Shown: positions 1 to 9,508 of the stretch, piece by piece
Layout of the letters: each line of letters starts with the position of its first letter
Position numbering within the stretch: position 1 is the stretch's first letter
NCBI RefSeq assembly: GCF_001183605.1
Contig: NZ_LFXJ01000005.1
Span: 1,928,809-1,992,808, forward strand
Source: Lysinibacillus xylanilyticus
GTDB taxonomy: Bacteria; Bacillota; Bacilli; Bacillales_A; Planococcaceae
Direction: 5' to 3'
DNA length: 64,000 nucleotides
The notes under the pieces: generated by a model
Databases searched by the model: none
Told to the model about the DNA's origin: nothing
The model's input: only the letters and a program-made list of their open reading frames with translations
Position numbers and translations under genes: made by a program

Positions 1-1099
1 CTGCTAGCATATTCAATAATGTTGATTTTCCTACACCATTAGCCCCGATAATACCGATTCGATCGCCCTGCTGTAGTAAAAATGAAAAGTTTTCAAGGAT
101 TTTTTGATGGCCAAATGCCTTTGAAATATTTTCAGCCTCTAAAACCTTCCGACCTAGACGCGTTGTTGCTAGTCCCATTTCAAGAGAAACATCCTCAGAT
201 TTACGCTCCAAGTTCTCCTCTAAGTGCTCGAAGCGCTGGATACGTGCCTTCTGCTTCGTAGAACGCGCCTTTGCTCCACGACGAATCCATTTTAATTCTG
301 AGCGATAACGGTTACGGTCTTTTTGTGCCGAGGCTGCTTTCATTTCCTCACGAATAGCACGTGCTTCTAAATAATCCCCATAATTCCCAGTATGTCGGTA
401 TAATGTTTGATCAGCTAGCTCGTAAATATGAGTAGACAGCTCATCTAAGAAATAACGATCATGGGTAATAAATATAACTGCTCCCTTTAATCGTAAAACC
501 ATTTCCTGTAGCCACTCAGTTGATTGCACATCCAAATGGTTGGTAGGCTCGTCCAATAAATAAAGATCTGCCGGCTCAATTAATACTTTTGCTAAAGCAA
601 CGCGCTTTTGCTGACCGCCTGAAAGTGTTAAAACTTCTTTATCAAACATTTCAATTCCAAGCTTCGTAAGGGCGGTTTTAGCAAGTGCATTGACATCCCA
701 TGCCTGCTCCTCATCCATACGATGCTGCAAACTAAATAACGTTTTTTGTAAACTTTCTGAAGTCGGGTTTAACGCAAGTGCAGCAACCGTTTCCTCATAT
801 TCACGATTAAGTTTTAAAATAGGTGAATCCCCTGCAAACACTGCCTGTAACACCGTTACTCCGCTTTCAAAAGTAGGCTCCTGTGGTAAATAAGCTACAC
901 GGTATTTATTTGGGCGGTCAACATTCATTGCATCCGCTTCGATTTCACCAGCTAAAATAGAAAGCAATGTAGATTTACCAGTACCATTAATACCAATTAA
1001 CCCAGCTCGCTCCCCTTCATAAATCGTAAATTCAATATTTTGAAAGAGCGTTTTATCGCCCACTGTTTTCGTTAAATTTTGTACTATTAAATGACTCAT
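1..1099 (-). CDS. ABC-F family ATPase, N-terminal 366 codons (cut by window start)
   Basis: Translation from the ATG at 1099 begins MSHLIVQNLTKTVGDKTLF. It carries a first nucleotide-binding domain with Walker A INGTGKSTLL (near residue 40), the ABC signature LSGGQQKR and the Walker B region upstream of the linker. A basic linker follows, and then a second Walker A (GANGVGKSTLLN) right at the window edge. No membrane segments are present, so this is a soluble duplicated ATPase of the ABC-F type. Family members act on the ribosome as translation factors or antibiotic protection proteins; which of these applies cannot be told from this part. The gene continues past position 1, so about 150 to 200 C-terminal residues are missing. 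Confidence 0.93.
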   Translation of the reverse strand, partial: MSHLIVQNLTKTVGDKTLFQNIEFTIYEGERAGLIGINGTGKSTLLSILAGEIEADAMNVDRPNKYRVAYLPQEPTFESGVTVLQAVFAGDSPILKLNREYEETVAALALNPTSESLQKTLFSLQHRMDEEQAWDVNALAKTALTKLGIEMFDKEVLTLSGGQQKRVALAKVLIEPADLYLLDEPTNHLDVQSTEWLQEMVLRLKGAVIFITHDRYFLDELSTHIYELADQTLYRHTGNYGDYLEARAIREEMKAASAQKDRNRYRSELKWIRRGAKARSTKQKARIQRFEHLEENLERKSEDVSLEMGLATTRLGRKVLEAENISKAFGHQKILENFSFLLQQGDRIGIIGANGVGKSTLLNMLA

Positions 1100-1310
1100 T
1101 ACACTTGTCCATCTCTTTCATTTAGGTGTTGTTTAGTGACCATACTACTTTTTATATGTAGTTTATTATTGATATCCATTTTTATCATAACACCAAATGA
1201 CAGGTAAACAAAGGACAACAAACTCTTGTTAGCTATCTAAAAAAATGCCTTCTCCATTAACTGCAAAATGAAGAAGAGCGAGGGTATGTAAAAAATTTCT
1301 TGAAAATCTC

Positions 1311-1347
1311 AAAAAAAAATCCGGATAGAACATAATTCTATCCGGAT
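1311..1347 (-). terminator. Rho-independent terminator of the dicarboxylate transporter gene
   Basis: Perfect 12-bp arms ATCCGGATAGAA (1319-1330) and TTCTATCCGGAT (1336-1347) enclose a 5-nt loop. On the minus strand a run of T follows (A run at 1311-1319 on the plus strand). It lies 16 nt past the stop codon of the upstream transporter gene. Confidence 0.9.
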
Positions 1348-1363
1348 ACAGAAGCTAATTATT

Positions 1364-2785
1364 TCACCAATAACCTAGAAGCTTCCACCATAATCCTCCT
1401 ACTACAACAAAGATCAGAATGGTAACAACTGATACTACAAATCCAACTGTCCACCATTTTTTTTGGTCAATATAACCTGCACCAAAGAAGACCGGTGCTG
1501 GGCCAGAACCATAATGAGTAGTGGCGCCAAATAAATTACTAAATGCCGCTAATAATATAGCTGCTAACATGGCAGGTGCTCCCGCTTGCAACATAACAGA
1601 TAAAAATGCTGCATACATCGCACTAATATGCGCAGTGGAACTCGCAAAGAAATAATGAGAATAGAAATAAACTAAAGCTAATATGAGAACAGCCCATATC
1701 CAACTATACCCAGATACAAGTCCACCAACTTCATTACTAAACCACGGAATCAACCCCAGTTTGTTCATAAATGATGCCATCATAAATAGCGTTGCAAACC
1801 AAATTAGTGTATCCCATGCTCCTTCTTCCTTTTTAATATCTGCCCATGTTAATACATCTAACAATAACAGCAATGAAAGACCTATAAGAGCTGCAGTAGT
1901 AGCACTAATGCCTAAGTAATCTCCGCCAATCCATAACGACAGCACAACTACAAATACTACGATCATTCGTTTTTCAGAACTTTTCAGAGGACCAAATTCC
2001 TCCAGCTTCTTCTTAGCGATAGCTGCTGCCTCTGGTGTTTCCTTGATTTGAGGCGGGTAAATTTTATAAATTACATAAGGAACAACGATTAAAGCTGTTA
2101 ACCCTGGAACAATCATCGCCATTGCCCAACCAAACCAAGTAATAGTTACTCCAGCTGAATCACTTGCTAGCTTAACAATTAAAGGATTCGCTGCCATAGC
2201 TGTCATAAACATAGCAGACGTTATTAAATTCCCTTGAAAGCCTACTTTCAAAAGAAAGGCACCCATCTTACGCTCTGTCCCGTCTTCTGGTTTAGATCCG
2301 AAAGTATGAGATAATGACTGAATGATTGGGAATATAACACCACCAGCACGAGCTGTATTACTAGGAATAGCTGGCGCTAATATTAGGTCACTCGCTAGTA
2401 AAGAGTAAGACAGACTCAAAGTTTTTTTCCCAAAAAGACGAACAAATACATAAGCAATTCGTTCCCCTAGCCCCGTTTTAATAAATCCACGAGAAATAAA
2501 GAAGGCAATGACAATAAGCCAAATCGTTGAATTACCAAAACCGCTTAATGTCTCTTCAATAGTTAATGTATTTGTTATTGCAATCATAGCCATAGCAATA
2601 AATGATACAGCTCCCATTGGTAACGGTTTCGTTATAAATCCAATGATGGTCGCAACAAAAATAGCAAACAGATGCCACGCTTTTTCCTCTACTCCTGAAG
2701 GTACTGGACAAAACCAGATAGCCACGCCAACAGCAAGGGAAATGAAGAAAGGGATCCATTTGACTGCGCTTTTTGTTTCTTTCAT
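1364..2785 (-). CDS. DASS-family anion:Na+ symporter (2-oxoglutarate/malate type)
   Basis: A 473-residue polytopic membrane protein of the divalent anion:sodium symporter family (SLC13/CitT-YflS branch). About 12 hydrophobic segments are visible. Family hallmarks include the serine-asparagine loop SNTARAGG (about residue 143) and a second one around FGATTHYGSGPAPV near residue 420. These paired Ser-Asn/Thr loops bind the dicarboxylate and sodium in this family. Length is typical. The ATG is preceded by AAAGGAG. It is a single gene with its own terminator. A TATAAT at 2904-2899 (minus strand) with TTTCAT 17 nt upstream is a weak promoter candidate. Substrate (malate, 2-oxoglutarate or succinate) is inferred from family only. 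Confidence 0.9.
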   Translation of the reverse strand: MKETKSAVKWIPFFISLAVGVAIWFCPVPSGVEEKAWHLFAIFVATIIGFITKPLPMGAVSFIAMAMIAITNTLTIEETLSGFGNSTIWLIVIAFFISRGFIKTGLGERIAYVFVRLFGKKTLSLSYSLLASDLILAPAIPSNTARAGGVIFPIIQSLSHTFGSKPEDGTERKMGAFLLKVGFQGNLITSAMFMTAMAANPLIVKLASDSAGVTITWFGWAMAMIVPGLTALIVVPYVIYKIYPPQIKETPEAAAIAKKKLEEFGPLKSSEKRMIVVFVVVLSLWIGGDYLGISATTAALIGLSLLLLLDVLTWADIKKEEGAWDTLIWFATLFMMASFMNKLGLIPWFSNEVGGLVSGYSWIWAVLILALVYFYSHYFFASSTAHISAMYAAFLSVMLQAGAPAMLAAILLAAFSNLFGATTHYGSGPAPVFFGAGYIDQKKWWTVGFVVSVVTILIFVVVGGLWWKLLGYW

Positions 2786-3096
2786 GATGTTAAAACTCCT
2801 TTGACGGTTACCCCAATGTATTTAAAAGGAGATTTCTCCCACGATCTAATATTTGAATTACCTAATTCAAGTTCCCCATTGTCGAAAAAACATTAGTAAT
2901 TATATATGCTTTATGTAATGAATGAAAAGAATTTTAACTTATTACTAAGAAAAAAAATGATCTGAATTCAGAAATATTTACCTTTTTGTTCAAATTATTG
3001 GTAAAAATATACTTTTTATATTATAGCGTTTTTACAATATCGATTAATTAAAGTTAGCATGCGCAAGATTCACTGAAAAGATACACATAGCGCTAA
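2786..3096. other. AT-rich intergenic region
   Basis: Apart from the weak candidate promoter for the transporter (2899-2927), no ORF with a ribosome binding site and no strong repeat is seen here. Confidence 0.5.
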
Positions 3097-3130
3097 AAAT
3101 CCGTTGCCTATTGAAATAGACAACGGATTT
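3097..3130 (-). terminator. Terminator of the HD hydrolase gene
   Basis: Arms AAATCCGTTG (3097-3106) and CAACGGATTT (3121-3130) flank a 14-nt loop. T runs lie on both sides, so it may work in both directions. It lies 17 nt beyond the stop codon at 3147. Confidence 0.8.
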
Positions 3131-3146
3131 TTTATAGCATGTGTAA

Positions 3147-3761
3147 TTACTTACCTATTTCATTTTGTAATTGCTCTAAAAACTGTACCATAAATTGATG
3201 GCGTTCATTAGCCATTTGCTTGCCCTTCTCTGTAATCATTAAATCCTTCAGCAATAATAACTTCTCATAAAAGTGGGTAACTGAGGATGTATTTTTATTG
3301 CGATATTCCTCCTCTGTCATATCCGTACGAGCATCCTCTTCCTTATCGTAAAGCTTCCGACCTTTTGCTCCACCAAAAGCAAATGTGCGCGCAATACCGA
3401 TTGCTCCAATCGCATCTAAGCGATCTGCATCTCGTACTATTTTCGCCTCGATAGAAGTTGCTTCTAGCTCATTGCCACCATTAAACGACACTTGTGCGAT
3501 GCAATCTCGAATATGTTGCTTCTTCTCCTCGCTCAAAGACAGCTCGGCAATTAGCTTATTCTCTTGCTCCTTGCTATCGGTATACTTTTTATCACTAACA
3601 TCATGCAACAGCACAGCAATTTTCACGACCTCTGCATCGGCTTCTGGCTCCGTATGTAAAATCGCTAACGCATTTTGATAAACACGTTCAATGTGTTGAA
3701 AATCATGACTAGCATCAAATTGCTCGTATATCCCTCGTACTTTGTCCATTAAATTGTTCAT
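3147..3761 (-). CDS. HD-domain phosphohydrolase (YpgQ/YedJ-like)
   Basis: A 204-residue soluble protein of the HD superfamily. The metal-binding set is visible: HDFQH near residue 19, the HD doublet LLHDVSDKK near 53, and the late aspartate in RDADRLDAIGAIG near 112. YpgQ-type HD proteins are small metal-dependent hydrolases reported to act on nucleotides; the substrate here is inference. AAGGGA stands about 12 nt upstream of the first ATG, and an in-frame ATG four codons later is a possible alternative start. The gene is monocistronic. Confidence 0.85.
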   Translation of the reverse strand: MNNLMDKVRGIYEQFDASHDFQHIERVYQNALAILHTEPEADAEVVKIAVLLHDVSDKKYTDSKEQENKLIAELSLSEEKKQHIRDCIAQVSFNGGNELEATSIEAKIVRDADRLDAIGAIGIARTFAFGGAKGRKLYDKEEDARTDMTEEEYRNKNTSSVTHFYEKLLLLKDLMITEKGKQMANERHQFMVQFLEQLQNEIGK

Positions 3762-3870
3762 ATTCTTTGTTCAGTCCCTTCATACTTTATTATACGGTAT
3801 TGCTTAGACTAGTTGTTAATTAAGTAACCTCCGTGCTTAATAAAATAACAACATGATTAGTCGATTTCAA

Positions 3871-3899
3871 TTGACTAACTTTTCAGAATATTGTATGAT
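3871..3899 (+). promoter_or_regulatory. Strong sigma-A promoter with no intact gene behind it
   Basis: TTGACT (3871-3876), a 17-nt spacer, and TATGAT (3894-3899). The predicted start, about 3906, coincides with the first base of a strong hairpin. Confidence 0.6.
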
Positions 3900-3972
3900 A
3901 AATGTACAGAACAATTATTTTTGTTCTGTTGGCTCACTATTTCAGTGATGTACAAGAACTATGTTTTGACAG

Positions 3973-4266
3973 ATTAAACAACTTCAGCGGGCTTTACAAT
4001 TAAATACTGTGTTGAAAGATGACGTGCGTATAGTGAAAACCAATCATCTAAAACAAATAAAAGTGAACACTTTCCCTTAGAAATTCTTTGTTTTAACCCG
4101 CATAGTGAATGTACATGACGAGATAAGTGAACAAACAATTACTTGTTTTCACGACCAAGAAAGCTTTGAGCATATGTCGCAAGCGTGTGATATTTTTATC
4201 ATTAATCGGTGTTACCTTCTTCTATTCATTATCTTGAATATGTGTGAACGTAACTCCTCACATTAA
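3973..4266 (+). pseudogene. Possible coding relic, unknown protein
   Basis: One frame reads like a real protein (QIKQLQRALQLNTVLKDD, later VNVHDEISEQTITCFHDQES) but is interrupted by TGA at the start and TAG at about 4078. No start site with a ribosome binding site is seen. It may be the decayed gene once driven by the promoter at 3871. Family not recognised. Confidence 0.25.
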
Positions 4267-4460
4267 TGGCAAATAGCATACCAGTTACTTGCCAACATTT
4301 TGCGAAAAGTTAAATCGTCAGAGTCGTGCAAACAAAACTAGAGAATTCTTTTTTAGGCAACAATTTTTCCGAATTTTATTTAAGCCGTAAATGAAGTATT
4401 AAGTTATGAAGGAAGTAGGAACGATAGTTATGTTATGTAATACCAACCCGCTGAAGAAAC

Positions 4461-4512
4461 AATAAAAGCTGCCCATCTTATTTTTTTGTAGATGATGGCA
4501 GCTTTTATTTTT
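4461..4512 (+). terminator. Terminator of the orphan transcript
   Basis: Arms AATAAAAGCTGCC (4461-4473) and GGCAGCTTTTATT (4497-4509), followed by TTTTC. Confidence 0.75.
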
Positions 4513-4743
4513 CTTCAATTTCCATTTTAAAGACATTCTCCTATCTCGCTTTCATGATTTTGAATTAGCCTTTCTCTCATCTTCCAAAATCAGTGGATAA
4601 GAGCATGAAAAAGGCACCATCGTCCTAAAAATCACTATTTAGATTAACTAAATTGCCTATTTAATGTTTTCATCCTTCTATCCAACTTAGCATCAGCATA
4701 CTAAAACAAGACAGCTCATATATTCTAGTATGAGAGGATGATC

Positions 4744-4962
4744 ATGTTGAAAAGCTTGTTAAATGTAAACCTGTTAGAAAACATATATCAAATATCTATA
4801 GCATTCCTTCTCTTATGTTCAATTTTTTCTGTGAGACTTTTAAAAATTTTAAAGCGTGAAAGAAAACTTTCTTTTTTTGAGAATATAATGAATATAATCA
4901 TTCGAATTGCAATTTTTTTATGGTTAGCTAGTTTCTTCCTTATTGAATATGGGGGCTATTAA
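4744..4962 (+). CDS. Small two-helix membrane protein, unknown
   Basis: A 72-residue protein with two hydrophobic stretches (about residues 13-33 and 50-68) split by a basic loop KILKRERKLS. GAGAGG at 4732-4737 lies 6 nt before the ATG at 4744; the ATG at 4738 is too close to it. No family recognised. It stands alone between two terminators. Confidence 0.5.
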   Translation: MLKSLLNVNLLENIYQISIAFLLLCSIFSVRLLKILKRERKLSFFENIMNIIIRIAIFLWLASFFLIEYGGY

Positions 4963-5073
4963 TTTTCTTCCCCCTTTTTCACAAGAACTATAATGCCTTG
5001 ACATAATTCAGTGATATCCACATGAGGCTTAACTTCTTTCATCGAATGTTTGGACATTCTCAAAAAAAGTTAA

Positions 5074-5112
5074 AAAAGCTGCCCTTCATAACTTAAAGGA
5101 GCAGCTTTTACA
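5074..5112 (-). terminator. Terminator of fhs
   Basis: Arms AAAAGCTGC (5074-5082) and GCAGCTTTT (5101-5109), with CCTT/AAGG extending the stem inward. On the minus strand it is followed by TTTTTTAAC. It lies about 30 nt past the fhs stop. Confidence 0.8.
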
Positions 5113-5141
5113 TTTATATATTCTTTTGTATTTTTTTCAAT

Positions 5142-6821
5142 CTAGAACAATCCTACTGCATGTCCTTCATTATCCACGTCCATACGTAAGGCAGCTGGTG
5201 CTTTTGGTAAACCTGGCATTGTCATAATATCCCCAGTTAAGCAAACTAAGAAGCCTGCACCAAGTTTAGGAATGACTTCGCGAATGGTGATTGTAAAGCC
5301 TTCTGGACGTCCTAAAAGACTTGGTTGGTCTGATAAAGAATATTGCGTTTTCGCCATACAAATCGGTAGTGCATCCCAGCCGAATTTTTCGATTTGGGCG
5401 ATTTGCTTTTTCGCCTGATCGGTAAATTGCACATCTTTCCCACCGTAAACTTTTTGCACAATTGTACGTACTTTTTCCTCAATAGATTCTGTTACATCAT
5501 ATAAAGGTGAGAAATTGTTATCTTCATCAAGAACAGCTAGCACTTGTTCAGCTAAGCCTAGACCGCCTTTTCCGCCTTCCTCCCAGACATTTGTACGTGC
5601 TATACGAACATGATTTTCTTTACACCAATTCAGGACTGCTTCTAACTCAGCCTCTGTGTCCGTAATAAAACGATTCAAAGCAATAATCGGTTCAACGCCA
5701 AATGTACGAACTGTCTCGACGTGTTTAGCTAAGTTTTCAATTCCTTGTAGAAGTGCTTCAACATTTTCGCCGATAAGTGACGTTTTCGCTACACCGCCAT
5801 GCATTTTTAATGCACGAATTGTAGCTACGATTACAACTGCACTTGGTTTAAAGCCCGCTTTACGCGCTTTAATATTCATAAATTTTTCAGCGCCTAAATC
5901 TGAACCAAAGCCCGCTTCTGTCACAACGATATCTGCCAGCTTACGAGCTGTTTGTGTCGCCATAATCGAGTTACAGCCGTGTGCGATGTTGGCAAATGGT
6001 CCACCGTGAATAATGGCAGGTGTCCCCTCAAGTGTTTGCACTAAGTTTGGTTTGAAGGCATCTTTTAATAATAAAGTTAAGGCCCCTTCTACTTGAAGAT
6101 CACGCACGAATACAGGCTCACGGTCAAATGTATAACCGATTACGATCCTTGCTAAACGTTCACGTAAATCTTCAATACTTGTAGCTAAACAGAAAACTGC
6201 CATAATTTCTGATGCAACAGTAATGTCAAAGCCGTCCTCACGTGGCATCCCTTGAACAGGACCACCAAGACCCACAACAACTTTACGAAGGGCGCGATCA
6301 TTTAAATCCATTACACGCTTCCAAATTATACGGCGAGGGTCAATGTTTAGAGCATTTCCTTGATGGATATGATTATCAATAAAGGCTGATAATGCATTAT
6401 TCGCAGTCGTAATCGCATGAAGGTCACCAGTGAAATGCAAGTTAATATCTTCCATCGGCACAACCTGTGCATATCCACCACCTGTTGCACCACCTTTTAC
6501 ACCCATTACAGGGCCGAGTGATGGCTCACGTAAAGCAACAACAACATTTTTATTTAATTGATGAAGTGCATCAGCAAGCCCAACCGTTACAGTTGATTTC
6601 CCTTCACCCGCTGGAGTTGGACTAATAGCTGTTACCAATACAACTTTTGCATCCTCACCATGTGCTGTTATTTTTAATGGATCAATTTTTGCTTTGTAGC
6701 GACCATACTGTTCAAGTGCATCCTCTGGAATACCTGCAGCTTTCGCTATTTCAGTAATAGGTTGCATAACCGCTTGATTAGCGATTTCCAGATCTGTTAA
6801 AGGTTGTTTTTTCGTTGTCAT
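5142..6821 (-). CDS. fhs: Formate--tetrahydrofolate ligase
   Basis: A 559-residue cytosolic enzyme, the normal length for this family. It joins formate to tetrahydrofolate with ATP to give 10-formyl-THF for purine synthesis and formyl-methionine. The P-loop [14 protein letters not shown] lies near residue 69. Further hallmarks are [19 protein letters not shown] (about 98-116) and [13 protein letters not shown] (about 305). The ATG follows GTAGGATG. A TATAAT box lies upstream near 6857 on the minus strand. Transcribed alone, divergently from the cold-shock gene. Confidence 0.97.
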   Translation of the reverse strand: MTTKKQPLTDLEIANQAVMQPITEIAKAAGIPEDALEQYGRYKAKIDPLKITAHGEDAKVVLVTAISPTPAGEGKSTVTVGLADALHQLNKNVVVALREPSLGPVMGVKGGATGGGYAQVVPMEDINLHFTGDLHAITTANNALSAFIDNHIHQGNALNIDPRRIIWKRVMDLNDRALRKVVVGLGGPVQGMPREDGFDITVASEIMAVFCLATSIEDLRERLARIVIGYTFDREPVFVRDLQVEGALTLLLKDAFKPNLVQTLEGTPAIIHGGPFANIAHGCNSIMATQTARKLADIVVTEAGFGSDLGAEKFMNIKARKAGFKPSAVVIVATIRALKMHGGVAKTSLIGENVEALLQGIENLAKHVETVRTFGVEPIIALNRFITDTEAELEAVLNWCKENHVRIARTNVWEEGGKGGLGLAEQVLAVLDEDNNFSPLYDVTESIEEKVRTIVQKVYGGKDVQFTDQAKKQIAQIEKFGWDALPICMAKTQYSLSDQPSLLGRPEGFTITIREVIPKLGAGFLVCLTGDIMTMPGLPKAPAALRMDVDNEGHAVGLF

Positions 6822-6912
6822 TTGGCATCCTACTTTCTATGTTGTTAATTTCCATTATAGACTTTATTGTGAAAAAAATCATAGTAAGTTATTCAAGCAT
6901 TTCGACAATCAA

Positions 6913-6941
6913 TTGACAACTTTGCTCAATTCATGTATGTT
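6913..6941 (+). promoter_or_regulatory. Promoter of the cold-shock gene, long leader
   Basis: TTGACA (6913-6918), 17-nt spacer, TATGTT (6936-6941). The leader to the ATG at 7035 would be about 87 nt, in line with the structured leaders of csp genes. Confidence 0.55.
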
Positions 6942-7034
6942 CTAAATGAAAATGCATTTTTTCACATTTTCACAATTTATGTCACGACTTAATTGATTTT
7001 ATTCTACATTCAAGCGCATGGGAGGCGAATGCTT

Positions 7035-7235
7035 ATGCAACAAGGAATCGTAAAGTGGTTCAATAATGAAAAAGGTTATGGCTTTATTGAATGTGATGAT
7101 GGAGAAGATGTATTTGTACATTTTACAGGAATCCAAGAGGAAGGCTTCCGTACACTTGAAGAAGGTCAAAAGGTATCATTTGATGTGGTGGAAGGCAATC
7201 GAGGACCACAGGCGTCAAATGTTGCGAAAGTATAA
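7035..7235 (+). CDS. csp: Cold-shock protein (CspA/CspB family)
   Basis: A 66-residue single OB-fold nucleic-acid chaperone. Both RNA-binding motifs are present: KGYGFIE (RNP1, residues 16-22) and VFVHF (RNP2, residues 28-32). GGAGG at 7021-7025 is 9 nt before the ATG at 7035; the in-frame ATG at 7029 is too close to it, and longer starts would add a non-family N-terminus. Family members melt mRNA structure at low temperature. Monocistronic. Confidence 0.95.
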   Translation: MQQGIVKWFNNEKGYGFIECDDGEDVFVHFTGIQEEGFRTLEEGQKVSFDVVEGNRGPQASNVAKV

Positions 7236-7239
7236 ACTC

Positions 7240-7276
7240 AAAGGAGCTGTTCGATGGATGAACGGCTCCTTTTTTC
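7240..7276 (+). terminator. Terminator of csp
   Basis: AAGGAGC (7241-7247) and GCTCCTT (7265-7271) form the stem, followed by a T run. Confidence 0.85.
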
Positions 7277-7326
7277 AGATGCTCTTAATTGTATTAGCGC
7301 CGCTTTATCTTCTAGACATTATAACT

Positions 7327-8112
7327 TTAGCAATTGATCCAATAAAAAGCTCCGGGAAAAACTAGCGTTTCCTTCGTTCTGCCAGTATCCTTAAGTGTAA
7401 CCCCAAACGCCCCTTCATTTAAATGACCTAGTGTCATAGTAGCTGCAGCGACTTCGTCATAAAAATCCAGGCGAATATTTGGTAAATGTAAGGAAATACA
7501 CTGTTCTTGTTGTTCAGGCTCTGGTAGCTGTAATACTTCCCTCCATAAATTCACTGTAGCTTGCATATTTTTCACATAAAATTGGACAGATTCCATCGAA
7601 ATTGTTCGATTCGTATCAATGGCTCCATTTGCTTTTAATTGTGCAACACGTTCTTCATCTGTATCAGTCCACTCAATCAAAAACGGAAAATCGATTGCCT
7701 GCTCTGGCTTCCCAAAATGCAATAACTTCCATTCTACTACAGAGCCATCTGGTCTTGTACGACTACAAGCATCAGGTCCATATACTTCAAATCCAAGTTC
7801 ACGCAAACGTTGTGCCTCTTCGTCAATATTTTTTGTACGTAATGCAATTCTTGAAAAACCATAGCGCTCATTAGCACGCTTAAACGTATAATGTAGGGAA
7901 TAGGGTAATTTCACTGCATTTTCAAATAAATTACGATCATAAATTGCTATTTGCTCAATATAGTTTAATCCAAAGTAGCTTAACGTATTGTATGTCCCCC
8001 ACATTGTATGTTGACCACCGTTAACTGTATGGATATTACGTTTATTTAAGAAAACCTTTGTATTTTCTGGTGATTGAACTTGATGAACTAGATGGTCAAA
8101 AAATAAAGTCAT
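7327..8112 (-). CDS. VOC-superfamily (glyoxalase-like) protein
   Basis: A 261-residue soluble protein of the vicinal oxygen chelate fold, closest to the Glyoxalase_3 type. It starts TLFFDHLVHQVQSPE with the metal-ligand-like FDH. Further along are NGGQHTMWGTYNTLSYFG (about 31-48) and YGFSRIALRTKN (about 84). A second betaalphabetabetabeta half follows from about residue 170 (MESVQFYVKNM). AAAGGGGGTT stands before the ATG. Members bind metals and small molecules, but no substrate can be given. Confidence 0.8.
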   Translation of the reverse strand: MTLFFDHLVHQVQSPENTKVFLNKRNIHTVNGGQHTMWGTYNTLSYFGLNYIEQIAIYDRNLFENAVKLPYSLHYTFKRANERYGFSRIALRTKNIDEEAQRLRELGFEVYGPDACSRTRPDGSVVEWKLLHFGKPEQAIDFPFLIEWTDTDEERVAQLKANGAIDTNRTISMESVQFYVKNMQATVNLWREVLQLPEPEQQEQCISLHLPNIRLDFYDEVAAATMTLGHLNEGAFGVTLKDTGRTKETLVFPGAFYWINC

Positions 8113-8314
8113 GACTGAACCCCCTTTTTTTCTCTATTATATACTTTACCTGTTAGTTTTGTTGGTTTAAAATAGATTTTAGAATATTACAACTATATAG
8201 AAGTTACTATATTTTATGATATCTTTTTTAAAATGCTCTGCAACAAAATGATTTCGATGTTAGTAGTTCATCAAAATAATTTTATTTCCATAAATCAATG
8301 AAGAGGTGATTAGA

Positions 8315-8803
8315 ATGACAGACAAAGTAGCTGCTTTTAAACTAGCATTAGGTAATTATCCAACAGGTGTTACGGTTGTCACTGCTTGTAATGACGCAGG
8401 TGAACCTATTGGCTTAACTGTCAATTCCTTTGCGTCAGTTTCCATAGATCCACTCCTTATTTTATGGTCGCTCGATAAAAAATCACAGCTACATCCATAT
8501 TTTACAGTTGCTCAAAAGTTTGCTGTAAATATTTTAGCGAGCAATCAAGAACACTTATGTACGCTATTTTCAAGTAAAATCCCTGATCGTTTCGCCCAGG
8601 CTAAATGGTCAACCACTACTTTAGGTCTACCGATTTTACATGATACTGCAGCCATTTTACAATGCAAAACATCTCAGCAAATCGATGCTGGAGATCATAC
8701 AATATTTATCGGGCATGTCCTAGAAATTGAAAATGCACAGAAGGAACCTTTACTGTATCATCGCAGACATATTGGTGAAATCCCAAATAGTTTTTATGAA
8801 TAG
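8315..8803 (+). CDS. Flavin reductase-like protein
   Basis: A 162-residue FMN-binding split-barrel protein of the flavin reductase (HpaC/RutF-type) family, which reduces free FMN or FAD with NAD(P)H, often for a partner monooxygenase. Visible hallmarks are NYPTGVTVVTA (near residue 14), GLTVNSFASVSIDPLLI (33-49) and DHTIFIGHVLE (about 131). AAGAGGTG at 8301-8308 places the start at ATG 8315; a GTG at 8306 lies inside this site. No monooxygenase adjoins it; the LLM enzyme at 51 kb is far away. Confidence 0.88.
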   Translation: MTDKVAAFKLALGNYPTGVTVVTACNDAGEPIGLTVNSFASVSIDPLLILWSLDKKSQLHPYFTVAQKFAVNILASNQEHLCTLFSSKIPDRFAQAKWSTTTLGLPILHDTAAILQCKTSQQIDAGDHTIFIGHVLEIENAQKEPLLYHRRHIGEIPNSFYE

Positions 8804-8826
8804 GCTATTGCAAGAAGAATATACGC

Positions 8827-8864
8827 AAAACCAGGATGATTCGTTGTAATCATCCTGGTTTTTG
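8827..8864 (+). terminator. Terminator of the flavin reductase gene
   Basis: Perfect 15-bp arms (8827-8841 and 8848-8862, AAAACCAGGATGATT) with a 6-nt loop and a T run. Confidence 0.9.
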
Positions 8865-8996
8865 ACGTCGGATCGTTGCTTTTTTATTAGGTGTGTTTCT
8901 AGAACAATCCAAATGATAGGTCCCTGATGATTTAGTTTAGCGGAAATAAATTCTGCGGCCTACAAATACTTGTTCAACAATCAATCATTATACCGC

Positions 8997-9152
8997 TTAC
9001 TTTTTCTGTGGAAATCTCTGTTTTTCAAGTCTGTTAATTTGCACAATGACACCATCTTGAATCGTAATGTTTACTTCTCCAAATTCCAAATTTTGAATTG
9101 CCTTTGCAATTGCCTCTAGTTTTTTGTCATCTACCTTTGCCTGTTGAGTCAT
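8997..9152 (-). CDS. yezD: YezD family (DUF2292) small protein
   Basis: A 51-residue protein read from ATG 9152 to TAA at 8997: MTQQAKVDDKKLEAIAKAI, then NLEFGEVNITIQDGVIVQIN. The pattern (helix, F/Y-G-x-V-x-I-x-I-Q-D-G-x-V-x-Q-I-x-x-x-E-K) is that of YezD/DUF2292, a small family often found near sulfur-assimilation genes; no such gene lies here. AAGGGGTG stands 7 nt upstream. Confidence 0.8.
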   Translation of the reverse strand: MTQQAKVDDKKLEAIAKAIQNLEFGEVNITIQDGVIVQINRLEKQRFPQKK

Positions 9153-9252
9153 CCGATACACCCCTTCTTTTTAACATATTTTGAGGCCAACACGTCAATC
9201 ATAACCCGCTTATTCCTTGGGAAGCTCTACTAGATTTGACCTATTCTATTTG

Positions 9253-9447
9253 TTATCGAAGAAGCTTCATTTTGGCCAAGTCTTCTACCACTCCCGATAA
9301 GAGAAAAATACGTTTCTTGGAAATAATTCTATAATTCAGAAAACCCATTGTCAATATAAATATTACAAAACTTAGTTGTTTACTAAGAAATAAAGGGATA
9401 TGAAGTATGGCTATATTTATGCCAGTAAGTATCACTATAGACTTCAC
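9253..9447 (-). CDS. Doubtful small hydrophobic ORF
   Basis: A 64-codon frame from a GTG start, with two hydrophobic stretches. No ribosome binding site precedes it and the upstream terminator of the CoaB-like gene overlaps the region just before it. Probably not expressed, or a relic. Confidence 0.15.
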   Translation of the reverse strand: MKSIVILTGINIAILHIPLFLSKQLSFVIFILTMGFLNYRIISKKRIFLLSGVVEDLAKMKLLR

Positions 9448-9459
9448 GGGGCAAAAATA

Positions 9460-9497
9460 AAAACTGCGCAGATCAATTTACCTCTACACAGTTTTTG
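9460..9497 (-). terminator. Terminator of the CoaB-like gene
   Basis: Stem AAAACTG (9460-9466) with CAGTTTT (9489-9495), followed on the minus strand by TTTTTATTTTT. It starts 12 nt past the stop codon. Confidence 0.65.
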
Positions 9498-9508
9498 TTT
9501 TAATCATA

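Larger units (their letters stand above)
3906..4512 (+). ncRNA. Candidate orphan transcript with 5' hairpins
   Basis: Downstream of a good promoter the sequence forms a hairpin with arms ACAGAACAA (3906-3914) and TTGTTCTGT (3921-3929), then a second (TCACT/AGTGA, 3934-3948). It ends at a terminator (4461-4512). No intact ORF with a ribosome binding site lies in between, so the product may be a regulatory RNA or the leader of a decayed gene. No known RNA family was recognised. Confidence 0.3.

Noticed and set aside
4005..4100. Possible family A remnant (CTTCAGCGGGC)
   Set aside because: Only about 11 bases match the M4 hairpin and no other block is present; may be chance.
7066..7365. Second frame over the cold-shock gene
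   Set aside because: A lysine-rich shadow frame running through the csp terminator; no start site.
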